Source: Myxococcales bacterium (GTDB taxonomy: Bacteria; Myxococcota_A; Polyangia; Polyangiales; JADJMO01). From it: DNA of 7,074 nucleotides. The notes under the pieces are model-generated. The model did not search any database. It had not been told where the DNA came from and saw only the letters and a list, made by a program, of their open reading frames with translations. Of this stretch, positions 1 to 7,074 are shown piece after piece (the stretch's first letter is position 1; the number at the start of each line of letters is the position of its first letter). The position numbers and the translations under genes are program-made. The stretch covers positions 1 to 7,074 of the forward strand of contig JAJXTK010000335.1 of the NCBI GenBank assembly GCA_021783935.1, written 5' to 3'.

Positions 1-277
1 CGAGCACCCGCGCCGCGTTCATGCCGAAATCCTGCGCGAGCTTCCTCGCGTCGTCGGCCGTCTCGGGGCCGAAGTACGTCGGCGGCAGCTTGTTCGCGCC
101 GCAGAAGTTCGCGCCGTGCATGATCACCGCGCGCCCTTCGGGGTCGCGCACGAACGCGCCGCGCACGTGGTAGGTGCCGGCGCGCGGATCGGGAGGCGTC
201 GCGTCGCGCGGGCCGCTCGAACGGCAGCCGACGAGCGCCGCGAGGGTGAGGGCGATCGCGATCGACCGGGCGCGCAT
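1..277 (-). CDS. Lipoprotein, GH5-type glycoside hydrolase N-terminus (partial)
   Basis: The gene runs off the left edge; 92 codons are visible from the ATG at 277. The product opens with a basic N-terminus (MRARS), a hydrophobic stretch (residues 6-16) and a lipobox L15-V-G-C18, so it should be exported and lipid-anchored. After a short Pro/Gly/Asp-rich spacer, residues 39-92 carry the hallmark start of a GH5-like TIM barrel: D-P-E-G-R-A-V at 45-51, then I-M-H-G-A-N-F at 52-58 (the usual 'GxxVxLrGvN' strand), and F-G-M-N-A-A-R-V-L at 84-92 (the usual 'GfNavRl' strand). The G-A-N-K-L-P-P stretch (60-66) recalls endoglycoceramidase-type members. The catalytic glutamates lie outside the window, so activity cannot be judged. 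An in-frame ATG at 289 would add four residues (MLGA); neither start has a clear Shine-Dalgarno. The gene begins 22 nt after the response regulator stop, in the same direction, so co-transcription is likely. Lipoprotein: confident. GH5: likely. Substrate: unknown. Confidence 0.68.
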   Translation of the reverse strand, partial: MRARSIAIALTLAALVGCRSSGPRDATPPDPRAGTYHVRGAFVRDPEGRAVIMHGANFCGANKLPPTYFGPETADDARKLAQDFGMNAARVL

Positions 278-299
278 GGCGCCGAGCATACCGCGCGCG

Positions 300-1001
300 T
301 CAGACCACCGCGCGGTAGCCCACGCCGCGCACGGTCACCAGGAACTTCGGCTGCTGCGGATCGGCCTCGAGCTTCGAGCGCAACTGCATCAGGAAATTGT
401 CGATCGTGCGCACGGTGCCGTGGTGGCCGACGCCGTAGATCTTCTCGAGGATCTGCTCGCGCGAGAGCACGCGCCCCTTGGCGTTCAGCAGCGCCATGAG
501 CACGTCGAACTCGGTGGCCGTGAGCTCGACGAGCTGACCGGCGCGACGCACCTCGCGCGTGCCCTCGTTGATCTCGATGTCGCCGAGGTGCACCTTGCCG
601 GTCGGCCTCGCGCTGGCGATGCCCGCTCGACGGAGCGAGGCCCGCACGCGGGCGAGCAGCTCGGCGAGCCCGAACGGCTTGGTGACGTAGTCCTCGGCGC
701 CGAGCTCGAGCCCCATGACCTTGTCGATCTCGCTCGAGCGCGCCGACAGGACGATGATCGGCATCGTCTTGCCCTCGCGGCGCAGCTGCCTGAGGACCTC
801 GAAGCCGTTGAGGCGCGGGAGCATCACGTCGAGGATGACGAGGTCGACGCCCGGCGCGCGCGCCGCGGCGAGCCCTGCCTCGCCGTCGTCGGCGACCTCG
901 ACCTTGAACCCCTCGGCCTCGAGGTTCATTCGCAGGCCGAACGTGATGCTGGCGTCGTCCTCGATCAAGACGATCGTCGCGCGGGGCTGGGTGCTGGTCA
1001 C
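300..1001 (-). CDS. OmpR/PhoB-family response regulator
   Basis: A 233-residue two-component response regulator, the usual length for the family. The receiver domain (about residues 8-122) has the acidic pocket E14-D15-D16, the phospho-acceptor D58 in D-L-V-I-L-D-V-M-L-P, the switch residue S86 and K108 in Y-V-T-K-P-F. All key residues are present, so it should be phosphorylatable. The winged-helix DNA-binding domain (about 136-232) ends in the typical T-V-R-T-I-D recognition region and G-V-G-Y-R hairpin. It is a cytoplasmic transcription factor, most likely the partner of the histidine kinase encoded just upstream. The start is GTG at 1001, with GAGGG only 2 nt upstream, a tight spacing. A 55-nt gap with a weak hairpin separates it from the kinase gene, and a GH5-like lipoprotein gene follows after 22 nt. 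Target genes cannot be read from the sequence. Class assignment is firm; the regulated pathway is unknown. Confidence 0.95.
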   Translation of the reverse strand: MTSTQPRATIVLIEDDASITFGLRMNLEAEGFKVEVADDGEAGLAAARAPGVDLVILDVMLPRLNGFEVLRQLRREGKTMPIIVLSARSSEIDKVMGLELGAEDYVTKPFGLAELLARVRASLRRAGIASARPTGKVHLGDIEINEGTREVRRAGQLVELTATEFDVLMALLNAKGRVLSREQILEKIYGVGHHGTVRTIDNFLMQLRSKLEADPQQPKFLVTVRGVGYRAVV

Positions 1002-1003
1002 TG

Positions 1004-1008
1004 CCCTC
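1004..1008 (-). promoter_or_regulatory. Shine-Dalgarno of response regulator gene
   Basis: The coding strand reads GAGGG ending 2 nt before the GTG start at 1001. It is the only purine-rich stretch there and supports this GTG, although the spacing is shorter than the usual 5-9 nt. Confidence 0.4.
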
Positions 1009-1030
1009 GGACTGTAGTGGTTCGGCGCGC

Positions 1031-1054
1031 AAAATCGAGGGGCGATCGGCGCCC
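1031..1054 (-). terminator. Weak terminator-like hairpin between histidine kinase and regulator
   Basis: On the minus strand, three bases after the histidine kinase stop codon, GGGCG pairs with CGCCC (arms 1054-1050 and 1044-1040) around a 5-nt loop. After a 5-nt CTCGA stretch comes TTTT (1034-1031). The stem is short and the T run is only four bases, so full termination is unlikely. It could attenuate read-through or stabilise the upstream mRNA end, setting the kinase-to-regulator ratio. It may also be chance in such GC-rich DNA. Confidence 0.22.
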
Positions 1055-1056
1055 TG

Positions 1057-2036
1057 TCAGTTGGCCGCGCGCAGCGAGATGACGAACTCCGCCCCCTGGC
1101 CGATCTCGCTCTTCACCTCGATCTTCGCGCGGTGCCCTCGCACGACGTGCGAGACGATGGCGAGGCCGAGCCCCGACCCCTCGGTCATGCGCGAGAGGCG
1201 ATCGTCGCGGCGGTAGAACTTCTGAAAGATCCTCTTGTGCTCGTCCGCGGGGATCCCCTCGCCGTTGTCGCGCACGCCCACCCGCACCGTGGCGCGATCG
1301 GCCGAGGCGTCGACGCGCACCTGGATCTTGCGGGGTCTGCCGCCGTACTTGAAGGCGTTGGAGAGGAGGTTCAGCACCGCCATCTGGAACATCGCCCGAT
1401 CGAGGAGCACGGTCGGCAGCCCCTCGTCGATCTGCACGCCGAGCTCGACCTCGCCGGGCGACGCGTGGAACAGCTCGACCGCCTCGCGCACCACCCCCCC
1501 AGGGTCGCACGGCTGGAGGTCGTAGGGCCTGCGCCCCGCCTCCATGCGCCCCCACTCGAGCAGCCGCTCGATTCGGTCGGTGAGCCGCGCGGTCTCGCGG
1601 GCGAGCCGCGACAAGATCTCGTCGACCTGCGCCGGGTCGGCCGCGCGCTTGAGCGCCAGCGTCTCGACGAAGAGCCGGATCGAGGTGAGCGGGGTGCGCA
1701 GCTCGTGGGTGATCTTGGAGACGAAGTCGGTCTGCAGCTGCGAGAGGTTCTGCTCCTTGGCCAGGAACACCCAGACCAGCGTGATCCCCGTCGCGAGCAG
1801 CCCGCAGAAGACGAGCACCAGGAGGCCGAGGACGAGGTTCCAGTCGGGCGTGCCGCGCACGAGCAGGATCACGCCGACGGTGACCATCATCGCGCTCGGC
1901 ACCAGGACGAGCAGGATGAGGAGCCACGCGATGCGTCGATAGCCGGCGGCGGGATCGCGCGCCCCGGGGCGTCGCGCGGCCGAGCGCGGCGTGTTGCGCG
2001 CCGCGGCCGGACGCTCGGACGCCGGCCCGGAGGCGC

Positions 2037-2040
<4 letters not shown>
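1057..2040 (-). CDS. Sensor histidine kinase, two TM segments, minimal extracytoplasmic loop
   Basis: A 327-residue membrane histidine kinase. A basic cytoplasmic N-tail (1-36) precedes two hydrophobic segments at about 37-61 and 69-93. These are separated by only a short loop (R-G-T-P-D-W-N), so there is no periplasmic sensor domain and no obvious HAMP or PAS domain. The dimerisation/phosphotransfer helix carries the H box with H112 in T-H-E-L-R-T-P-L. The ATP-binding domain shows the N box (N224 L L S N228, then K-Y-G), G1 (D258-N-G-E-G262), an F box (I-F-Q-K-F-Y-R, 271-277) and G2 (G288-S-G-L-G-L293). All catalytic motifs look intact. It should autophosphorylate on H112 and pass phosphate to D58 of the adjacent regulator. 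The ATG at 2040 overlaps the TGA of the Ser/Thr kinase gene (ATGA) and has no good Shine-Dalgarno, implying translational coupling. The reading frame stays open far upstream, inside the Ser/Thr kinase gene, but that extension has no recognisable protein character. Confidence 0.93.
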
Positions 2041-3803
<1,763 letters not shown>

Positions 3804-3904
3804 CGCGGTCACGCTAGCACGCGACAGGTGTGCAGGGCGCATGTCGAAGTGCACTGAGCCGCGTCATCGCGCGGAATCGGGATCCGAGGCGCTGCGGGGC
3901 CGTT
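3804..3904. promoter_or_regulatory. Divergent intergenic region
   Basis: About 100 bp separate the starts of the leftward kinase gene and the rightward dipeptidase gene, so promoters for both should lie here or just inside the coding ends. I see no convincing -35/-10 pair on either strand. The one symmetrical element is a perfect 8-bp palindrome, AGTGCACT at 3848-3855. The region shrinks to about 50 bp if the kinase starts at 3854 instead. Confidence 0.35.
3896..3899 (+). promoter_or_regulatory. Weak Shine-Dalgarno of M19 dipeptidase gene
   Basis: GGGG lies 5 nt before the ATG at 3905 and favours that start over the in-frame ATG at 3917 and the earlier one at 3830. A GAGG at 3886-3889 is too far away (15 nt). 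Confidence 0.3.
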
Positions 3905-4957
3905 ATGCTCCTCGGCATGGTGCGGTCGAGGGGGCAGGGCGCGATCTCCGACGAAGCGCGCGCGCTGCACGCCGAGGCGCCCGCGGTGGATCTGCACGCG
4001 GACACCCTCATGTGGAGTCGGTGGTTCGGCTACGACTTGCTCGCGCGCCACGAGGCGCTGCTGCCGCGTCACGCCTTCGCCGGGCACGTCGACGTGCCGC
4101 GGCTGCGCGAGGGGGGGGTCGGCGCCCAGTACTTCGGGCTGGTGAGCCTGCCGATCGCCCCGAGCGGCAATCGTGCGGTGATCGACGCGCAGATCGACGA
4201 GCTCGAGGGGGCGGTCGCGCGCTCGGCCGCAGGCGCCGGCGAGCTCGTTCGCGCGGACGACGTAGAGCAGGTGCGGGCGGCCAACGGGCGCGGCGCCGTC
4301 GCGGCGCTGCTCGGCATCGAGGGGGCCCATGCGCTCGATGGCGACCTCGACGCGGTCGACCACTTCGCGCGCCGCGGCGTGCGCTACCTCGGCCTCCTGC
4401 ATTTCAGCGCCAACGAGGCCGGCTTTCCCGCCTATGGATGGGGCCGCCGCGACGACGCCGGGCTCACGCCGTTCGGCCGGGACCTCGTGCGGCGCGCCGA
4501 AGGGGCCGGTCTGGTGGTCGACCTCGCCCACATCAACCGTAAAGGGTGGTTCGAGGTGTGCGCGCTCGCGCGACTGCCGCTCTATTGCACGCACACCGGC
4601 GTCGCGGGGGCCTTTCGCCACTGGCGCAACGTCGACGACGAGCAGCTGCGCGCCCTCGCGCAGAACGGAGGCGCCGCGGGGGTGATCTTCACGCCGCGCT
4701 ACCTCGGCGCCGAAGGGCTCGAGCCGGTGGTGCGCCATTTGCGACACATGATCGACGTCGGCGGCGAGGAGCTGCCGGCGCTCGGCAGCGACTGGGACGG
4801 CATGATCGTGCCGACGAGGGAGCTGCACGACGCCTCATGCGTGCCGGCGCTCACCACGGCGCTGCTGCGGGCCGGTCTCGCGGCGCGCGTCGTGCGGAAG
4901 ATCCTTCGCGACAACGCGCTGCGGGTGCTGGCGGCCGCCGCGCCGCGCCGCGCCTGA
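3905..4957 (+). CDS. Membrane dipeptidase family (M19) metallopeptidase
   Basis: A 350-residue zinc dipeptidase of the renal dipeptidase/M19 family, close to the usual length. From the ATG at 3905 the family's metal ligands can all be assigned: H31 and D33 (D-L-H-A-D-T-L), bridging E139 (G-I-E-G-A-H), H209 (V-D-L-A-H), H230 (T-H-T-G) and D296 (G-S-D-W-D-G). H166 in L-L-H-F-S-A-N matches the substrate-binding His, and R241-N-V-D-D-E matches the conserved 'RNltDe' segment. Family members hydrolyse dipeptides, often tolerating a C-terminal D-residue; some act on unusual dipeptides or on secondary metabolites. No signal peptide is seen, so it is probably cytoplasmic. It is transcribed away from the kinase genes, with a 261-bp gap to the next gene, and may be monocistronic. 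The ATG at 3917 is an alternative start. A run of eight G (4111-4118) encodes part of E-G-G-V without breaking the frame. Family assignment is firm; substrate unknown. Confidence 0.93.
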   Translation: MLLGMVRSRGQGAISDEARALHAEAPAVDLHADTLMWSRWFGYDLLARHEALLPRHAFAGHVDVPRLREGGVGAQYFGLVSLPIAPSGNRAVIDAQIDELEGAVARSAAGAGELVRADDVEQVRAANGRGAVAALLGIEGAHALDGDLDAVDHFARRGVRYLGLLHFSANEAGFPAYGWGRRDDAGLTPFGRDLVRRAEGAGLVVDLAHINRKGWFEVCALARLPLYCTHTGVAGAFRHWRNVDDEQLRALAQNGGAAGVIFTPRYLGAEGLEPVVRHLRHMIDVGGEELPALGSDWDGMIVPTRELHDASCVPALTTALLRAGLAARVVRKILRDNALRVLAAAAPRRA

Positions 4958-4998
4958 GAACCCCGGCCAGGCAGTGGATTTTCCCCGGTACCGACCGC

Positions 4999-5048
4999 CC
5001 CCATCCCGCGTCATCGCTCGATTCCTCGCGCGATCGACCCCATCCCGC
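4999..5048 (+). repeat. 11-bp direct repeat pair CCCCATCCCGC
   Basis: CCCCATCCCGC occurs at 4999-5009 and again at 5038-5048, a 39-bp period. Both copies follow a CGAC-containing context. They could be paired protein-binding sites, or chance in C-rich DNA. Confidence 0.4.
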
Positions 5049-5049
5049 T

Positions 5050-5062
5050 GACGGTCACCGTC
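5050..5062. promoter_or_regulatory. Operator-like palindrome GACGGTCACCGTC
   Basis: Two perfect 6-bp half-sites (GACGGT / ACCGTC) flank a single central C. This geometry suits a dimeric DNA-binding protein rather than an RNA hairpin. It lies about 157 bp upstream of the GH1 start. Confidence 0.3.
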
Positions 5063-5068
5063 TCCGCC

Positions 5069-5086
5069 GGCCGTTGCTCAACGGCC
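5069..5086 (+). repeat. Inverted repeat GGCCGTTG-CT-CAACGGCC
   Basis: Perfect 8-bp arms around 2 nt (in RNA, a 7-bp stem with a GCUC tetraloop). It sits 111 bp after the dipeptidase stop. No T run follows, so it is not a standard intrinsic terminator. It could be a rho-independent-like pause, an mRNA end-stabilising hairpin or an operator. Confidence 0.4.
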
Positions 5087-5095
5087 CGCCAAGAC

Positions 5096-5159
5096 GCGCG
5101 CGAGGGGCCAGTCCGGTCGCTCGCTTCGACGCGCTGCGGCCGCAGGGGCGCGCGAGGGG
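5096..5159 (+). repeat. 12-bp direct repeat pair GCGCGCGAGGGG
   Basis: GCGCGCGAGGGG is found at 5096-5107 and 5148-5159, 52 bp apart, close to five helical turns, so both copies would face the same side of the DNA. The perfect 12-bp palindrome lies between them. Low sequence complexity makes chance a real alternative. Confidence 0.3.
5134..5145. promoter_or_regulatory. Perfect palindrome CTGCGGCCGCAG
   Basis: A 12-bp perfect dyad centred about 80 bp upstream of the GH1 ATG, a plausible operator distance. It also contains an 8-bp GCGGCCGC core, which is common in high-GC genomes. Confidence 0.28.
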
Positions 5160-5218
5160 GCGCTACGGGTCGAAGTCCGCTGGCCCAGCGCGCCCGCTTT
5201 CGCGTACCTTTTTCCAAG

Positions 5219-6787
5219 ATGCCGTCGCTCGCGCGTCTCCTGGGTTCGCTCGGCCTTGTCTTCGTCGCGGCCTGTTCGTCGAAAGGCGCATCGAACGCGC
5301 CCGCGACGGACGCGGGCGTCGACAGTTCCTGTGATCCGGGCGCGGCCGTGCCCGCCTACGTGCGCTCCCCCGGCGCGGAGGTCAGCTTCCCGAGCGGCTT
5401 CCTGTTCGGCACGGCGACGGCCGGCATGCAGATCGAGAAGGGGCTCGTTCACGCCGACTGGTACCAATGGGCGAAGCTCCCCGGGAAGGTCGCTGGGGGC
5501 GACAATCCCGACGACGGCCCCGACGCGCTCGCGCACATCCCCGAGCACGTCGCCGCGATGCAGTCGGCCGGGGCGACCGCCTATCGGTTCTCGATCGAGT
5601 GGTCGCGCATCTACCCGACGCTCGACGCGTTCGACGCCGACACGCCCGACGCGACGGCGCTCGCGAGCTACCACCAGCTGCTCGCCGCGCTCAAGGCCGC
5701 GAAGATCCGCCCGTTCGTCACGCTCCATCACTTCGCGACGCCCGACTACCTCGACGACATCACCCAGCCCTCGCAGCCGCAGACCTTCGAGCGTCCCGAG
5801 ATGCTCACCATGTTCCCCGAGTTCGCCCGCCGCATGGCGAAGGAGTTCGGCGGCGAGGTCGACGACTGGGTGACGATCAACGAGCCGATGATCCTGCTGC
5901 TCGGCGCCTACGTCGCGCAGGGGCACCCGCCGGGCGCGCCGATGAGCTTCGATCGCATGGTCGGGGCGCTCAAGAAGCTCGTGCGAGTCCACGCGGCGGT
6001 CTACGACGCGCTGCACGCCGCCGACACGATCGACGCGGGCAGCGGTCGCCCCGTCGCGGTGTCGATCGCCAAGCACAATCGCGTCTTCTTCCCGCGCGAC
6101 GCGTGCGAGCCGAACGACGTCGCCGCGGCGGCGAAGGCCACATACCTGTGGAACGAGTGGATCTACAACGCCCTCGTGTTCGGCGACTGGGACGACGACT
6201 TCGACGGGGTCTACACCGGACCGAACGACAAGCAGGCCGACCCGACGCTCAAGGGGCGCGTCGACTGGCTCGGCGTGAACTACTACGGCGACACCCTCGT
6301 CAGCTCGGAGCTCGCCCTGCCGTACATCGGCGGCATCCCGACCTACGCGGACCTGCCGACCTCCTTGCCGAAGACCGACATGTCGTGGGACATCTTTCCG
6401 CAGGGTTTCCGCACCGTCCTGAAGGAGCTCGCCAAGTACAAGCTCCCCGTCTACGTCACCGAGAACGGCATCGGAGACTCGCAGGACGTGAACAAGTCGC
6501 GCTACCTGGCCGAGCATCTCTGGGAGCTCGCCCATGCGATCTCGGATGACGGCGTCGACGTCCGCGGCTACTTCTACTGGTCGTTGATCGACAATTTCGA
6601 GTGGGCCAACGGTTTCTGTCCGAGGTTCGGGCTCTACGCCGTCGACCGCGCGTCGGCTTCCAAGACGTTGACGCCGTACAAGGCCGCGACGCTCTTCAGG
6701 CAGATCGCCGCCGACGGTAAGCTGTCGGCCGCCACGATCGACGCGCTGCCTGCCTATTCCAGCCCTGTGATCTGCCAAGGACCGTGA
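5219..6787 (+). CDS. GH1 beta-glycosidase, predicted lipoprotein
   Basis: A 522-residue glycoside hydrolase family 1 enzyme with a lipoprotein signal: hydrophobic residues 7-18 and lipobox V16-A-A-C19 followed by S-S. A linker rich in Ala/Ser/Asp (20-50) precedes the catalytic barrel (about 57-497). Family motifs appear in order: F-P-S-G-F-L-F-G-T-A-T-A (57-68); Q71 of Q-I-E; Y-R-F-S-I-E-W-S-R (122-130); T-L-H-H (168-171); acid/base E222 in T-I-N-E-P; N-Y-Y (354-356); nucleophile E415 in V-T-E-N-G; and W-S-L-I-D-N-F-E-W (454-462), where E461 and W462 occupy the usual sugar-binding positions. Both catalytic glutamates are present, so it should be a retaining beta-glycosidase acting outside the cytoplasm. 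The segment after H171 reads F-A-T-P instead of the common W-D-L-P. A short tail (498-522) includes C519. The ATG at 5219 gives the signal peptide directly but lacks a Shine-Dalgarno. The stop overlaps the next gene's ATG (TGATG). Family: very firm. Substrate: unknown, though E461 fits gluco/galacto-type rather than 6-phospho sugars. Confidence 0.95.
   Translation: MPSLARLLGSLGLVFVAACSSKGASNAPATDAGVDSSCDPGAAVPAYVRSPGAEVSFPSGFLFGTATAGMQIEKGLVHADWYQWAKLPGKVAGGDNPDDGPDALAHIPEHVAAMQSAGATAYRFSIEWSRIYPTLDAFDADTPDATALASYHQLLAALKAAKIRPFVTLHHFATPDYLDDITQPSQPQTFERPEMLTMFPEFARRMAKEFGGEVDDWVTINEPMILLLGAYVAQGHPPGAPMSFDRMVGALKKLVRVHAAVYDALHAADTIDAGSGRPVAVSIAKHNRVFFPRDACEPNDVAAAAKATYLWNEWIYNALVFGDWDDDFDGVYTGPNDKQADPTLKGRVDWLGVNYYGDTLVSSELALPYIGGIPTYADLPTSLPKTDMSWDIFPQGFRTVLKELAKYKLPVYVTENGIGDSQDVNKSRYLAEHLWELAHAISDDGVDVRGYFYWSLIDNFEWANGFCPRFGLYAVDRASASKTLTPYKAATLFRQIAADGKLSAATIDALPAYSSPVICQGP
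6777..6781 (+). promoter_or_regulatory. Shine-Dalgarno of proline-rich gene
   Basis: AAGGA inside the last codons of the GH1 gene, 5 nt before the ATG at 6787. This is the best ribosome-binding site in the window and fixes that start. Confidence 0.65.
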
Positions 6788-7074
6788 TGGCCGAGCGACC
6801 GAAGCCCCCGCCGCCGCCGCCACGCCCGCTCGCGCCCATTCGCGAGGATCGCGCCGTGCTGCCGCGCAACGACCCGCGCGCCGATCCGGAGCCGCAGGCC
6901 GCCGCCGCGCCGCCGCCCAAGAGGCCCGTCGCCGCGCGCCCGCTCCCGCAGCTGTCGAACGTCCCGGTCCCGAACGGCGCCTTCGCGCCGCCGAGCCGGC
7001 CCGGCCCGTCGGCCCGCAACGACTTCGTCCTGCAGTCGATGGCGCCGCCGCGCATCGCCGAGGACGAAGACGAG
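6787..7074 (+). CDS. Proline-rich protein of unknown function (partial)
   Basis: The gene is open to the right edge; 96 codons are visible. The ATG shares its A with the GH1 stop (TGATG) and has AAGGA 5 nt upstream, so translation is probably coupled to the GH1 gene. The visible product is low-complexity and disordered: a run of seven prolines at residues 6-12 after M-A-E-R-P-K, further P-P-P and A-A-A-A stretches up to about residue 75, and an acidic end (E-D-E-D-E, 92-96). No signal peptide or membrane segment is seen, and no domain is recognisable so far. It could be the disordered N-terminus of a longer cytoplasmic or membrane protein whose folded part lies beyond the window. No function is assigned. 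Confidence 0.7.
   Translation, partial: MAERPKPPPPPPRPLAPIREDRAVLPRNDPRADPEPQAAAAPPPKRPVAARPLPQLSNVPVPNGAFAPPSRPGPSARNDFVLQSMAPPRIAEDEDE

Larger units (their letters stand above)
4958..5218 (+). promoter_or_regulatory. Non-coding spacer upstream of GH1 gene, rich in dyads and repeats
   Basis: This 261-bp gap lies between the dipeptidase stop and the GH1 start. Open frames here lack protein character. It contains an 11-bp direct repeat, a 13-bp odd palindrome, an 18-bp hairpin, a 12-bp perfect palindrome and a 12-bp direct repeat. It should hold the GH1 promoter, but I could not place -35/-10 elements. There is no good Shine-Dalgarno before the ATG at 5219: the leader ends in a T-rich stretch followed by CCAAG. 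Confidence 0.45.

Noticed and set aside
3830..3904. N-terminal extension of the dipeptidase to 3830
   Set aside because: The extra residues lack family similarity and would run into the divergent kinase region. A GGGG site sits before the ATG at 3905.
4111..4118. Run of eight G in the dipeptidase gene as a phase-variation switch
   Set aside because: The frame is intact and the run is explained by Glu-Gly-Gly-Val codons. Runs of seven also occur in both kinase genes, as expected at this GC content.
3809..4828. 339-codon minus-strand frame opposite the dipeptidase
   Set aside because: Antisense shadow of a gene whose metal ligands are all identifiable on the plus strand.
5069..5086. Intrinsic terminator after the dipeptidase gene
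   Set aside because: The stem is good but no T run follows and it lies 111 bp past the stop, so it is listed only as an inverted repeat.
5183..5200. Sigma-54-type promoter before the GH1 gene (TGGCCC...)
   Set aside because: The GG has no GC at the required spacing, so the -24/-12 pattern is not met.
5078..6823. 581-codon minus-strand frame opposite the GH1 gene
   Set aside because: Val/Arg/Gly-rich composition typical of an antisense shadow. The plus strand encodes an unmistakable GH1 enzyme.
6696..7055. Gly-rich minus-strand frame at the right edge
   Set aside because: It is the complement of the proline codons of the coupled plus-strand gene, which has a strong Shine-Dalgarno and coupling to GH1.

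Overview
The window is very GC-rich, densely coded DNA. The content fits a Myxococcota-like bacterium (possibly Polyangiales). The signs are a Hanks-type Ser/Thr kinase with a zinc-ribbon-like N-terminus, secreted lipoproteins with an Asp/Ala/Gly/Ser-rich spacer after the lipobox cysteine, a strong G/C bias at third codon positions, and long open shadow frames on both strands. The taxon is an inference, since no marker gene is present.

The layout is divergent around a short spacer at about 3804-3904. Leftward, on the minus strand, lie four genes in one direction: a membrane-anchored Ser/Thr protein kinase (3803-2037); a sensor histidine kinase (2040-1057) whose ATG overlaps the kinase stop as ATGA; an OmpR/PhoB-type response regulator (1001-300, GTG start) after a 55-nt gap that holds a weak terminator-like hairpin; and, 22 nt further on, the first 92 codons of a lipoprotein that looks like the N-terminus of a GH5-type glycoside hydrolase and runs off the left edge. 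Rightward, on the plus strand, lie a membrane dipeptidase family (M19) metallopeptidase (3905-4957), a 261-bp non-coding spacer rich in dyad symmetries and short direct repeats, a GH1 beta-glycosidase made as a lipoprotein (5219-6787), and the first 96 codons of a proline-rich protein that overlaps the GH1 stop as TGATG and has a good Shine-Dalgarno.

The leftward genes read as one signalling unit. A Ser/Thr kinase with four C-terminal membrane segments is translationally coupled to a histidine kinase that has almost no periplasmic sensor, followed by a DNA-binding regulator and an exported glycosidase-like lipoprotein as possible output. The rightward genes add a second exported glycosidase. 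A working hypothesis is an envelope- or surface-glycan-responsive system in which Ser/Thr and His-Asp phosphorylation are physically linked. The links between the signalling genes and the glycosidases are inferred from gene order only. No RNA genes, CRISPR arrays, insertion sequences or attachment sites were seen.
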